Shown here piece after piece: positions 11,155 through 21,934 of a stretch of 64,000 nucleotides of DNA. Below the pieces are notes generated by a model. That model was given only the letters and a program-made list of their open reading frames with translations. It did no database searches and was not told the origin of the DNA. Position 1 is the stretch's first letter, and the number at the start of each line of letters is the position of its first letter. The translations under genes were made by a program, and so were the position numbers. Source of the DNA: Thereva unica (lineage: Eukaryota > Arthropoda > Insecta > Diptera > Therevidae). The stretch spans positions 70,789,470 to 70,853,469 of the forward strand of contig OX465284.1 of assembly GCA_949987705.1 (NCBI GenBank), read 5' to 3'.

Positions 11155-14100
11155 TTAGCTGGCGGTCCGAGCGGGACGTCCCCGCAACGGATACGCTGCT
11201 GTCGGTGCCGCTGGGTCCCGAACTCTATTCACGATTCGCTTCCATTCTTCTCGGTTTTTGGCGGTGTCTCGAGCCTCGGTAACTGATAATCGTTGATTCT
11301 TTAAGTCACCCTCGATATTCTTCAACCAGGTTTTCTTCGGTGCCGATCGCTGTATTCTCCAGTCTGCAGGACGGTCTCGCCAGAGAAGTTTACGTGGCAA
11401 GCGGTTATCATCCATTCGGCAAACATGTCCAAACCACCGTAGTCGACGTTTTTGCATTTCTTCTTCGATCAGTGTTTGCTGATCGCATCTTTGTCTGACA
11501 ACCTCGTTTCGAAGGCGATCACGGAGTGAGACACGGAGGATCTGCCTCAAACATCGCATTTGGAAGACCTCGAGCTTCTTAACGTCCGGTTTGAGCAGTG
11601 TCCACGTTTCAGATCCATAAAGAAGAATCGGAAGAATCAACGTTCGGTAAAGACATAGTTTTGTTTTGATGGAGATATTTGCTCGTTTCCATATGCACCA
11701 CTTGAGCGAGGCGAATGTTGCTGTTGCCTGACCGATACGGCTGTGAACGTCGGCCGTCGATGCTACTTTCGTTTCCTCAACCAATGATCCCAAATATTTG
11801 AACCTTGGAACCTGTTCGATTTGGGTTCCATCGAGGTGAACACTGGCTCTTGATCCATCCGTTGTGAGCACTTTGGTCTTTTCCGCATTGATTTTTAACC
11901 CGTATGATTGGGCGATGCGGGAAATATCGTATAAGATGTCCGTTGCTTCGGCATCCGTGTCGGCGAAAACAGCGCTATCGTCGGCGAACATTAAGTCTGT
12001 TACGAAGTTGTTGTCGTCGTATTGAACTCCAAGTCGTCCATCGAATGCTTCACGCATAATCGCGTCGATCACAACGTTGAAGAGAAGTGGCGAAGCGACG
12101 TCTCCCTGTCGGACACCCGTCTGAATCGGGAACTCCTCGGATAAGTCGTTTCGAATACGAACGCTGCTGGTTGAGCCATCGTACGACGCTTGAAGAAGTT
12201 GGATGATTCTCAATGGCACGTGTTCGGTTACCAAGACTCTCCACAAGCTGTTCCAATCGATGCAATCGAAAGCGGATTTGAAATCGATGAAAACGACGAC
12301 AATTCGTTTGCCGCAACGAATTCTTTCTTCCATTAACTGACGGAGGGCGAATATTTGATCAATGCATCCTCGATGTGATCTAAATCCCGCTTGTTCCTCC
12401 CGGCTCGTTTGCTCTCGATGTTTCTGTAGCCTCGATTGTATTATTTTCGTAAATACTTTACCGACGATCGAAACAAGGCTAATACCGCGATAATTCTTGC
12501 ATTCCCGACTGTCGCCTTTCTTCAAAATTGGGACAACGATCGCTTTCTTCCATACCGAAGGGACACGATCCGAATGCCATATGTGTGTTATGAGGACATG
12601 AAGTCGTTGTGATAAGACATCACCTCCAGCTTTGATCATCTCGGCGGTTACTTGGTCTATTCCCGGCGCTTTTCCATTTTTCAGCGATTTTATTGCTGTC
12701 TTCACCTCGATAATTGTTGGTTCGGTATCGAGAAACTGATTCATCGGCTGTTCGATAATCGGTGGTTCGGGTGCTGGACCTTGCGGCGGATCGTGGTTAT
12801 ACAGCTGGTGGAAGAATGCTCTCCACCGCTCCAGGCGTTCATGGGCAGAAGTCACAAAAGTTCCATCCGATTTTTTGATGTTGTCGTTTGTTGATGTTGT
12901 TTTGCCGCCTAACCGGCGGATTGTCTGGTACAGCGTCCGGTACTCGTGCCTCGACGCCGCTTTTTCCATGTCGGCCGCAACGTTACTCCAGTACGCTTCT
13001 CGTTCCAATTTCATTTTCTGCCGAACTTCTTTGTTCAATCTTCGGTATTCCTCAAAGTCGACGTGTTTCATGCGCTTCCGCTGATCGACGAGGTCCAGAC
13101 AGCTGTCCGAGATCCATGGCTGCGTCCGTTTACGGATAGTTGGACACAACTCCATTACACACTCCACAATAGACTCCGACAATTGCCTTTCTTCTACATC
13201 GATATCGTCCGGTATTGCGAGCGCCGCGAATTTGTTGGATAATGCCATTTGAAACTCTCGCCCGATGGCCGGGTCCCGTAGGCACGCCCGATTTTTCTTG
13301 GCTGGTGGTGGCTCCGTTTTCTTCGCTCTTTGCAATCGCATCTGCAATTTCGCTCGAACAAGATAATGGTCCGATCCGCAATCGGGTCCACGCATTGCAC
13401 GTACGTCTTTAAGCGTCGATCGGAATCTTGTGTTGATCAAAACGTAGTCTAACATCGCCGAGTCTTTGCCGGATGGATTTCGCCAGGTGAGTTGGTGTTT
13501 GAGTGGATGGCGGAAAATGCTGTTGCCAACGATCAAGTTGTTTGACGATGCGAATGAAAGCAGGCGTAAGCCGTTGTCATTAATTACTCCGTGTCCGAAT
13601 TTGCCCATGGTTTCTTCCCAGCCGGTTCGATCTACTCCTGAATGTGCATTGAAATCCCCCGCGAGAATTATTAATTCGGTTTGAGGTATCATATCCAGCG
13701 TCTGTTGAAGCTGATCGTAAAATTCGCCCTTGTTCGTGTCCGTGCTGGTCTCGGTTGGCGCGTAAACGGATATGATATGGGTCTTGATCGTTCCACTGAT
13801 GGTTATAACCGCCAAACGCTCGGATATCGGTTGGAATGCGATAACGCTGCTGGCAGCCCGTCGGTCGACCATAAAGCCGACGCCGGCCTCTCTTTTCTCA
13901 CCACCGGAATAGTAAAGCATCATCGTTTCGTCGATTGTTGGCGGGACGATTGTCAATATCCCGGATCCGGTAAGCCGTAGTTCCGATAGCGCAGCAATTG
14001 ATATTTTGCATTTCAACAATTCCATTGCTATGATTTCCTTTTGACCAACGTGATGTCCTGTTCGTACATTCCACGCAGCGAATTTTAATTCCCTTTTCGG

Positions 14101-14307
14101 TGTGACTAATTTGGGTGTTCGGCCAGTAACCCACTTCTCACCAGCATCCCTGGTCCCCAGTGCTGGCGCATCGGCTGCCCCGGATGCAGTAGCATTATTT
14201 CGGCCAGTAACCCACTTCTCACCAGCATCCCTGGTCCCCAGCGCTGGCGCATCGGCTGCCCCGGATGCAGTAGCATTATTTCGTGAATGGTTAGTTCGTG
14301 TATCCAT
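11155..14307 (-). CDS. RTE-type endonuclease/reverse transcriptase, intact 1050-aa ORF
   Basis: The protein nicks target DNA and copies the element's RNA at the nick (target-primed reverse transcription). In order: an N-terminal region with a perfect 27-residue duplication (about residues 9-62), an APE endonuclease (residues ~70-320) with AAWNVRTG, SELRLTG, AGDFNAHSG and GSDHYLV, a linker, and a reverse transcriptase (residues ~500-800) with VPILKKGDSRECKNYRGIS, GFRSHRGCIDQI, DFKSAFDCI, VRQGDVASPLLFNVVID and the catalytic FADD. The C-terminus has the RRLRWFGHVCRMDDNRLP region found in RTE and related LINEs. There is no internal stop or frameshift, and the length is about that of the family. 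The first ATG is at 14307; a later start after the duplication would also leave both domains whole. Retrotransposition competence is an inference. Confidence 0.95.
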   Translation of the reverse strand: MDTRTNHSRNNATASGAADAPALGTRDAGEKWVTGRNNATASGAADAPALGTRDAGEKWVTGRTPKLVTPKRELKFAAWNVRTGHHVGQKEIIAMELLKCKISIAALSELRLTGSGILTIVPPTIDETMMLYYSGGEKREAGVGFMVDRRAASSVIAFQPISERLAVITISGTIKTHIISVYAPTETSTDTNKGEFYDQLQQTLDMIPQTELIILAGDFNAHSGVDRTGWEETMGKFGHGVINDNGLRLLSFASSNNLIVGNSIFRHPLKHQLTWRNPSGKDSAMLDYVLINTRFRSTLKDVRAMRGPDCGSDHYLVRAKLQMRLQRAKKTEPPPAKKNRACLRDPAIGREFQMALSNKFAALAIPDDIDVEERQLSESIVECVMELCPTIRKRTQPWISDSCLDLVDQRKRMKHVDFEEYRRLNKEVRQKMKLEREAYWSNVAADMEKAASRHEYRTLYQTIRRLGGKTTSTNDNIKKSDGTFVTSAHERLERWRAFFHQLYNHDPPQGPAPEPPIIEQPMNQFLDTEPTIIEVKTAIKSLKNGKAPGIDQVTAEMIKAGGDVLSQRLHVLITHIWHSDRVPSVWKKAIVVPILKKGDSRECKNYRGISLVSIVGKVFTKIIQSRLQKHREQTSREEQAGFRSHRGCIDQIFALRQLMEERIRCGKRIVVVFIDFKSAFDCIDWNSLWRVLVTEHVPLRIIQLLQASYDGSTSSVRIRNDLSEEFPIQTGVRQGDVASPLLFNVVIDAIMREAFDGRLGVQYDDNNFVTDLMFADDSAVFADTDAEATDILYDISRIAQSYGLKINAEKTKVLTTDGSRASVHLDGTQIEQVPRFKYLGSLVEETKVASTADVHSRIGQATATFASLKWCIWKRANISIKTKLCLYRTLILPILLYGSETWTLLKPDVKKLEVFQMRCLRQILRVSLRDRLRNEVVRQRCDQQTLIEEEMQKRRLRWFGHVCRMDDNRLPRKLLWRDRPADWRIQRSAPKKTWLKNIEGDLKNQRLSVTEARDTAKNREEWKRIVNRVRDPAAPTAAYPLRGRPARTAS
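14119..14282 (-). repeat. 81-bp in-frame tandem duplication in element C
   Basis: Two adjacent 81-bp units differ at a single base seen (AGTGCTGG against AGCGCTGG). Each encodes a 27-residue segment ending EKWVTGR. The unit length is a multiple of three, so the ORF is preserved. Confidence 0.95.
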
Positions 14308-14403
14308 GCGGTTTCTTGCCTAGTTTTTACGATCAACTCGGCAGGTCGACAACCCTCCTCCTTTCACACTCTGGGCTTGGGACCAGACGAAGGCGTAGCT
14401 CAT

Positions 14404-16779
14404 GGTAGGTGGAACTTATTTTTGTCACAAGAAGATACACAAAGAGACCTGGGTATCGCCCGATGGTAGAACGAGAAATCAGATAGATCACGTGGCCGTC
14501 AGCCGCAGATGGAGAACTATTCTTGAGGATGTCAGGAGTTTCAGGGGAGCGGATTCTGGAAGCGACCACCATTTGGTTGTAGCAACTATTCGCCTTAAAA
14601 TCGCCGCAATCAGAAACGTGCAACAAACTGCTAGAACCCGTAGACGGTTTAACGTAGACCTCCTGCGGGAGAGCGTTAAAAAGCGGGAATTTGCTGGAAA
14701 CCTACAAGACTTATTAAACCAGCAAATCGTTTCTGACGACACAAATATTGAAGAATTGTGGAGTACGACGAAGGGCGCGATATTGACGGCTGCGGAAATG
14801 AGCATCGGTTATGTCCAAAGAAACCAGCAACACTGGATCTCGGACACAACCTGGCAAAAAATAGAACGCAGAAGGGCACTCAAAAATAACGTAAACTCCA
14901 CAAACGACCCGGAAAGACGTCACCAATTAGAACGGGAATACTCCCAATTACATCGGGAGGTTAAGAGAAGTGTCCGGCGTGATAAAAGGCAGCAGATAAA
15001 TGAGCTCGCAGAAAAAGCGGAAAACGCGGCAAACACAGGCAACAGTAAGGTGCTGTACCAAATCACTAAACAGCTCTCGGGAAAGCACTCTACTAAAAAG
15101 CATGCCGTTAAGAGTGCGGATGGAATGCTGCTGTGCAGCGACGAGGAGCAACTCCAAAGATGGAGAGATTACTTCTTCGCCGCCCTGAATGGTACACGTA
15201 CACTAACACATGAACCTCAGGAAAACAACAACAATGCACAGCCAATAAGAATCGCCACTCGGGCCCCATCCAAGACGGAAATAGTAACCGCAATTCATGC
15301 GATGGCCAATGGTAAAGCAGCAGGAAAAGATGGCATCCCGCCAGAATTGTTGAAAGCCGACTCAAGCCTCATAGCAGATGCGCTTCAGCCAATCCTAGAA
15401 ATAGCATGGAACACCTGTACCTTTCCGGAGGAGTGGACGGAAGGTATCATAGTCAAAATACCAAAAAAGGGGGACCTAACAATATGCGACAACTGGAGAG
15501 GTATCTGTTTATTATCTACTGTGGGCAAAATTTTGTCCCATATATTACTAACTAGGATAAGTGAGGCAGTTGATCGAACGCTTAGGAGGCAGCAGGCCGG
15601 ATTCAGGAAGGGCCGCTCCTATATTGATCATATTAACACCTTGAGAATAATAGTGGAGCAGTCTACTGAATTCCGATCCCCCCTTTACCTTGCTTTCGTA
15701 GACTGTGAGAAAGCGTTCGACTCGGTTAATAGGAGCTTCATTTGGCAGGCACTACGGCGACGTGGTCTGCCTGATAAAATAATAGAATTAATAAAAGCCC
15801 TATATAACAATTCCAAATGCAGAGTTCTCCATAATGGAAAATTATCCGACAGCTTTGAGGTGAGCTCAGGAGTACGACAAGGATGCCTACTTTCGCCTTT
15901 ACTATTTCTTATAGTAATAAATGACATCCTTGTCGGCGCTCTAGATAATAGAACAGGCGGCATACAATGGGGTTTGGTAGACCGCCTTAAGGATCTCGAC
16001 TACGCCGATGATATCTGTTTGCTGGCCCACAGACACCAGGACCTCAAAAACATGTTAAAGAATTTGGCAACAGAAAGTAGTCCAGCAGGCTTGGCTAAAT
16101 CCGACTAAAACTAAAGAAATGCGGATAAATGCAAACACCATTGAACGAACAGCGCTGAATAACCGTGACGTGGAACTGGTAAATAAATTCTGCTACCTCG
16201 GTAGCATTATTACCGAAAATGGTGGGGCAGAAGAAGACGTCAGTTCCAGAATAAATAAAGCACGAGGCGCATATGCATGCCTGTCCCACATATGGAAATC
16301 AACGGTGATTTCCACTAACACCAAATTGCGGCTGTTCAACTCCAACGTTAAGGCAGTTCTTTTGTATGGTTGCGAAACATGGAAAGTCACCCAATTCATA
16401 ACAGGGCGCCTACAAGTCTTCTTCAACAGATGCCTGCGTCGTATCCTAAAAATCCGCTGGCAAGATAGAATTTCAAACGAAGAACTATGGCGCCGTGCCG
16501 GCCAAGAAAGGATAGACGACCAAATCAGGCGAAGGAAATGGAATTGGGTTGGCCCACCTTGCGACGCGAAAACGAAAATCTAGCCAAACAGGCCCTTGAC
16601 TGGAATCCGCAAGGTTCCCGTCGAGTAGGAAGACCTAGAACAAACTTGGAGGAGAACCCTACTAGAAGAAGCCGCAACAACTGGGAGATCCTGGTCGGAG
16701 CTAAGAGCTGTCGCGCAAAACAGAGTCCGCTAGAGGGCAACTGTTTCCGCCCTATGTCCCATGAGGGATTGAAGGAGTT
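14404..16779 (+). pseudogene. Element B: end of endonuclease, reverse transcriptase and C-terminal region
   Basis: Resuming after element C, the frame gives RNQIDHVAVSRRW and the catalytic GSDHHLV, then a basic linker and the RT with GKAAGKDGIPPELLKA, IVKIPKKGDLTICDNWRGIC, GFRKGRSYIDHINTLR, DCEKAFDSV, VRQGCLLSPLLFLIVINDIL and the catalytic YADD (DYADDICLL). A frameshift near 16105 leads to 16119-16583 (CYLGSIITENGGAEEDV, LYGCETWKV), and another near 16555 to 16560-16779 with WNPQGSRRVGRPRT. These C-terminal blocks are the usual post-RT region of RTE proteins. Damage is limited to the two frameshifts and the upstream stop, so the element decayed recently. Confidence 0.92.
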
Positions 16780-16799
16780 TAAAGAAGAAGAAGAAGATT

Positions 16800-17190
16800 G
16801 TTAGATAAGGTGCAAAAAAGGGCACTCAAGTTAATTGATGACGACACCGCCTGCTCCACCATCGACCCCTTGAGCCACCGTAGGAATGTAAGCAGCACTG
16901 ACAAAATTTTATCGCTACTATCATAGTGACTGTTCCTCCGAGTTAAACGTTCTCCTGCCTTTACGGCAATCTTATAATCGCAACACCAGATTAGCCCACT
17001 CGTCTCATTCCCTTCACCTGCAACTACCCCTTTCACGCACTCAACAAGATATGAATTCGTTTGTAGATAGAACTCGACTGCGGAATAATCTCTCGCAGTC
17101 AATATTTCCGAACTCCTACAACATCCAAGAGTTCAAACGCAGGGTTCATCACCACCTTCTTCAATACCCCCCGTATCTTTTAACCCTTAA
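16800..17190 (+). pseudogene. A1 ORF2, 3' end after element B
   Basis: From the second GTTAGAT copy the LINE A1 sequence resumes with the region encoding KVQKRALKLIDDD and runs to YNIQEFKRRVHHHLLQYP, matching the C-terminus of copy A2 at 46803-47190. Small indels break the frame. Confidence 0.9.
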
Positions 17191-17196
17191 CCTATA

Positions 17197-17216
17197 CCCC
17201 CCCCCCCCCCCCCCCC
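17197..17216. repeat. Poly(C) run (20 C) in the A1 3' region
   Basis: The corresponding part of copy A2 (47200-47220) is C-rich but interrupted (CCCCCCACCCCTCCCCC), so the run here grew from a LINE 3' UTR tract. Confidence 0.9.
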
Positions 17217-17222
17217 TTGTTA

Positions 17223-18754
17223 TTTTTTGGACTAAGTTGGTTTTTCCCCGAGGGTCTTTACATATCACCGACGGCACGCGCTCTCCGTGTCAGTGGTTTC
17301 CGTGATCAATTTTTCACTAATATTTACACAGCACCGTGTTTTCCGAATGAATGCTCAATGTTCAATGGCATCTTTTTAGTTTTGAAACTTGGACAGTGAT
17401 GACAAGCGTATCAAGGAATTCAACTTTTAATATATTGCTGCAATTACATTGTTTGAGGAAGAAAAGAATAAAAAAGAAAGCGGGTTCATCTCATGTCGAC
17501 TCTTCGGGAAGTGGAAGGAGACTTCACAACGCTATATAGAGGATTGGTGCGTTACAAAACTAAATCCTACGAATAATTTAGTATGAGCCAAAACGCATTT
17601 ATTGATTTGCTTAAATAATCGAGTAGATCCACTTGAGTCGGTATATTTATGTTGTAAGAGGATGAAATACATTTGGCCATTCAAGCAACCTTACATCAAA
17701 CCAATTTTTACATTTCTTGCTTGTTGAATTTAAAAAGCATTTGTTTTAATGCGGGAAAAATTAAATAATATCGGTGGTAACGTAGTTTTGCGGTTATTAT
17801 GGATAACTGAAGGATACTGAGAACTTCGGGGATTGACTGTGTCGGATGTATGGAATTACATCGTGCCGATATTTTTGTTTCTACTGATGCGCCGGTGCTA
17901 CACTGAAGTCGTCGTCAAGTCACGGAGATGCGGGGATCGACCACACCGGGAAAATCGTGGCTCTGACGCGTACAATGCTCTTAAGTGGCTTTGTATTATT
18001 TTGTTCAATTTCCTAGAGGTCATTGACGCTTTGGTATTTTTAGTGCTTACCTTGATATTTAAAATGCTCCATACATAGAAGTCCGCCGTTTGCACCCAAT
18101 GTTTGTACACGGTATATGGCAGTGTTTATTCTGACACCGCAGTCCAATGCAACGGAGAGCGATCATCGGCAATATAATGTAGTGGGATCATGTAAATATT
18201 GAGGCTGCTTCCATCAACGGTTTTATAGATACAACGGTCTCAAGTTGGTTGACACTTTAATCGCGCCCCCTATACCTATATCAAACTGTTGCTATTCTTC
18301 ATTTCTAATTCATTACAGTTTATCAATGCCCAGACTGAAAAAAATACACCAAAGCCAGGTTTAAGTTTGGGGTATAAATATCTTAGTATACTAACCAGTT
18401 TATTGTGAATAAGTAAGCGAGAGTTTGTTTCAATGACATTGCCACCAAGATACGGTCCTTTGATCTTCAGTTTAGTGTCCCTATGTTCTGAGCGTCAGGT
18501 TTTCCGCCACATTCTTCCAGCGGGGGTTTGATATACATCGTTAGTAAATACCATAAACCGGAATGTCCGGAAAGAATTGTCCGAGCAGGTTTCTCTTCAT
18601 TCACATTACCTAGATATTCTGCCCATTAAGTTTAACCTTAATCTGTTCACTTTATTTAGTCGCGACAGCCAGCTTTCGTAGATTTCGACGTTCTCGTGTT
18701 TTCCGAAACGTCCCCTGCTACATAAATGGCAACTATTTTCCGAAAGGCTTTCTG
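17223..18754. other. Unannotated DNA
   Basis: No ORF with a recognisable domain, no terminal repeats and no RNA gene noticed. The A1 3' end cannot be followed past the poly(C) run. Confidence 0.5.
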
Positions 18755-20699
18755 CTCGAAAACAGGCGCGGATCTAGAATTGTGTTTTGGAGGGGGTCAC
18801 GGAATTAAAAGTAAACCAAGAAAGAGAACCACTGAAAGTATTAGATGGTTAAAGCTTTCATTTCACCAACGGAACCAATATCATCAGAAGCTGAGAAGAC
18901 TTTCCATAATTCATCATCTGAAGGGTGTCAACCATGTCTGTGAACGACGCGACGCATAAGTAAAAGAAAATCGAGATCGTGGTCAGCAGAATATTTTTTT
19001 ACGTGGACATATTTAAGGATGATGAACCTCTCTATAATCGTGACACTGTCGGTAAAGTAGATAGTCTGGTGGCAAATGATACGAATTTTAGAATTTGGTG
19101 TCTTTACTCTTCAGCATCATTTGGAAACCGCGGGTTCAAACGCGATATCCGTCAGCAAAACCACCCAAAATCAACTTATAGAACCCTGCAAAGAAGAAAG
19201 TCAAAAAGCTATTCTGGATAGTGTTAGAGTGGCAAAGTTTTGCGCAGTTGTATTTGATGAGACGACCGACAATTCCTATAGACCACCTTAGCTTGTCCTA
19301 TCGCTACTACTGCAACAGAGCAATCAGAGAAGATTTCATCACATTTTTCGATGCATACCAAGTAATTCGTTCTGAGGAAGTACTAAAGGAGCGTCGTTTA
19401 ACTGGAGTGGCAGTGGCATATATCGTCATTGATCTGTGTGAGAAATTTGATTTGGACCTAAAATATTTTGTTGGAATCGGAAAGGATATTTGCTCGGTGA
19501 TGGCGTCTGATTTGAAAGAGGTATGTCATGAGCTGATGAAAGTAGCAATTCACGGAAGACGTTGTTCTTGCAGTAATCATTTGTTGAACAATTCGTTATT
19601 AAAATCTTCCATAGACACAAGTTGTCGCAATGCTTAAGGAACAATGAGAACAGTTTTGACTTTCGGTATGGCTTCTGTAAAGAGACAGGACGTTTTTAAA
19701 AAACATCTTGGTGGCAAATCACTTAAGGACTTTGCTAGACGGGTAAAAAATCACGATGGGCACATGCAGTTTTAGGGTGAACAATTAATAAAAAACGTGG
19801 CGCACTTAATAAGATTTCGGGTTGGGAGGACTCGAAAACTGTATCTGCTGCTGCAAATCTTCGTCTTGCACTTTTCACACCAGAGTTTCTGATTTCATCT
19901 GCTTGGTTAAATGACGTTCTAGGCGTGTATAATACTCATACTACTTGATTTTTATTATAATCATTACCAACGTAAAAACAAACTTTTACTTTTTGTACGT
20001 ATCGAGTACAGCTTTACCTTTGAGCCGAATACTCCAAACGTATTCATTAGATTTGAAAAAAGCAACGGATATGATCAAAGATGCCCTTGCCGTTCTTGAG
20101 GCCAAAACACGTCATGTAGATTCTGTTTTTCGACGGTTATTTACTGAAGCCCAACATCTCGCTGCACAATTGAATGTGGAATTCAAAGAACCACGGGTTG
20201 TTTATCGTCAAAATATTACAGAAGAGGAATCTTCATTCCTTTATTGAACAACATTATTACAGAATTTAATGCAATGCTTTCTTCAGACCTCTTTCAGTTG
20301 AGACATTGAAGATGCTCGGCAAGTAGCAGAACCGTTTCAGCAGTTTTTGGATTCTACCAATTCAACTTTTATTGCATAGTTCGAACTATGGGTAGCCAAT
20401 TGGAATCGAATTGTTGAAAATTACGGTGAACTCGACAATTCGATTCTTCTTATTTGTGATGAATGTGACCAAGATATGGCGACATCCGTTTAAATATCGA
20501 TCTGATAATCACCAGATTTGCTATACAAAATAGAAAAAAATATAGACAAAACTGTTATCTATTCTGCAAAAAAATGGGTCGGGTTGTTCTTTTGGTATTT
20601 TTTTTTTCAGTTGCATCAATTTTGTTTTTTAGATGGCGAGCTTTTTTGGGGGGTCATGACCCCCGTGACCCCCTCCGTGAATCCGCGCCTGCTCGAAAA
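18755..20699. mobile_element. hAT element with 8-bp target duplication (element 18763-20691)
   Basis: CTCGAAAA flanks both ends (18755-18762 and 20692-20699), the 8-bp duplication expected of hAT transposons. The ends are inverted repeats starting CAGGCGCGGAT, and a GGAGGGGGTCACGGA block is shared subterminally. The interior is about 1.9 kb, shorter than a complete hAT, and carries a decayed transposase. Confidence 0.93.
18979..20247 (+). pseudogene. Decayed hAT transposase (DUF4371/ZMYM type)
   Basis: Fragments in several frames resemble the central part of hAT transposases of the type often annotated DUF4371 or zinc-finger MYM-like. FCAVVFDETTDNS (19237-19275) carries the first catalytic aspartate region. 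SLSYRYYCNRAIREDFITFF and DLKYFVGIGKDICSVMASDL (19290-19520) follow the family order, and a last segment includes SLDLKKATDMIKDAL (20045-20100). The C-terminal dimerisation region was not recognised. Several stops and frameshifts make it non-functional. Confidence 0.75.
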
Positions 20700-21934
20700 C
20701 GACTTAAGTCCAAAGATCCCCATACACGGTCGATCCATAAAGCCAAATGACCCCGACCCAAAATAAGCTAAAAGCCCGAACTCAAATCAGATGTACCGTA
20801 ATGTAACATAAAGCCTCAACCAAATATGAAGTAACCTAACGTAACTGGACGGAACCTAAAGTAGTACATGAATGTTCATCACCTACCTAAATTGAGGCAA
20901 TATACTTGACTAGTTAAGTTCTCGAATGTTACTTAATGTGCTGTAAAAAGGCCACAAAACGCAAGTATCCCTAAAGGCCAAACCCAAATAATATAGTCCG
21001 GGAGCCAGCATTGCATTTTGGTTGGCCATTTCAGGTCGCTTGATTTTTTGTAATATAGTTTCGATAAGGCTAATAACAGAAACAAGATCAACCACCAGAA
21101 TCTTGTGGACTAATACGGCCGTGTTTTTTTAATGAACTGGGTTTTGAGAATTTTTGAGTTCATTAAAAAAACCGCAAGGGAAATTTTGCAAATCCTCAAC
21201 TGAATCTATCTTCAGGGTATTTATCATAAATAGCTGAAACGTCAACTGTCGCCGTCGGCATTTGAGATTTTTGAAAATAGGATATCGTCTAGAGCATAGG
21301 AAGTAGGTTTCACAAATTAGTCTTTTACCTTATGTAGAATCCACTGATTATTTGATTTCACTGGTCTAGTGATAAAACAATTAAAATAAGGCATTTCAAA
21401 CGTCTTAATGCCTTAAAGTGCATTAATTTGAAGTTCCTGCCCCGGGAATTAGATTTTCAATTCAGAAATTATCTGAAAATGTTTGCTATATGCCAATTGT
21501 ATCAACCGGATAAGAGCTTGTACATATATGTATGAGTTAACATACAGAAGATGAGTTCCAGTCGCAACCGTCTTTGAATACATTGAAAGAAAAAAAGGCG
21601 GATAGAAGAAAAAAATGCACAGTTTATTTGTTATAATTTAAATAAATTTAATGTTTTTTGATGAAGATATTTATTCCACTTCGCTTGAATCTTCTTGTGA
21701 CATATGTACATGTTATAAATCACAAAAGGATAAACTCCTCTTGCGTGGTATGGGTGTTTCTCTGTAAACTGGTAAATTTTTGCAAGAAATCTGTCCCAGT
21801 AACTTTTTTACGTGAATATGAAAAAAAAATATACAATTAAATAGATATCTATCTGGTGGATAATAAACAGTAAGGGACCCAAATATATTTGTTTTATTTT
21901 AGGACTTATTGAGTAAATTTAAAAAATTCATATG
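20700..21934. other. Unannotated AT-rich DNA
   Basis: CCCCATACACGGTC near 20718 matches the terminal repeat of the element at 24.7-26.0 kb, suggesting a fragment of that family. A small hairpin (GAACT...AGTTC with T and A tracts) lies near 21125-21173. Nothing else is recognised. Confidence 0.4.

Larger units (their letters stand above)
11136..14398 (-). mobile_element. RTE-like non-LTR retrotransposon C, apparently full length
   Basis: On the minus strand the element starts at 14398 with a leader of about 90 bp, carries one long ORF, and ends at 11136 with a GAAGAAGAAG-type tail and almost no 3' UTR, as in RTE elements. It is flanked by CTCAT duplications and is 3263 bp long. It has inserted in the endonuclease coding region of element B in the opposite orientation. 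The intact ORF and clean boundaries mark it as the youngest element of this nest. Confidence 0.93.
10241..16799 (+). mobile_element. RTE-like non-LTR retrotransposon B, split by element C
   Basis: It is bounded by a 7-bp target duplication, starts with GGGGGGAGAACGGC and ends in an AAGAAGAAGAAGATTG tail, a simple-repeat end typical of RTE elements, which lack poly(A). Without the nested element C and one copy of its duplication, B is about 3.3 kb, the usual RTE length. It encodes one ORF: APE endonuclease followed by reverse transcriptase. The ORF has a stop at 11011 where the catalytic region should read GDFNA, plus frameshifts near 16105 and 16555. It is therefore dead, but the domains remain readable. 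Confidence 0.9.
8425..17222 (+). mobile_element. CR1/jockey-group LINE copy A1, 5'-deleted, host of the nested elements
   Basis: This copy matches the better preserved one at 43.85-47.33 kb. The leader around GACAGCGAAG and GGACGTGTGCTG is shared. It then jumps directly to the end of the endonuclease domain, so most of that domain is deleted, and continues through the reverse transcriptase to 10240. There an RTE-like element has inserted; the LINE resumes at 16800 (after a 7-bp duplication) and runs to the end of its ORF near 17187, followed by a C-rich 3' region. About 43 bp is also missing near 9480 relative to the other copy. The copy is a dead relic and is the oldest layer of the nest. 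Confidence 0.9.

Noticed and set aside
12652..13242. Several overlapping plus-strand ORFs opposite element C
   Set aside because: They are antisense shadows of the intact RTE ORF.
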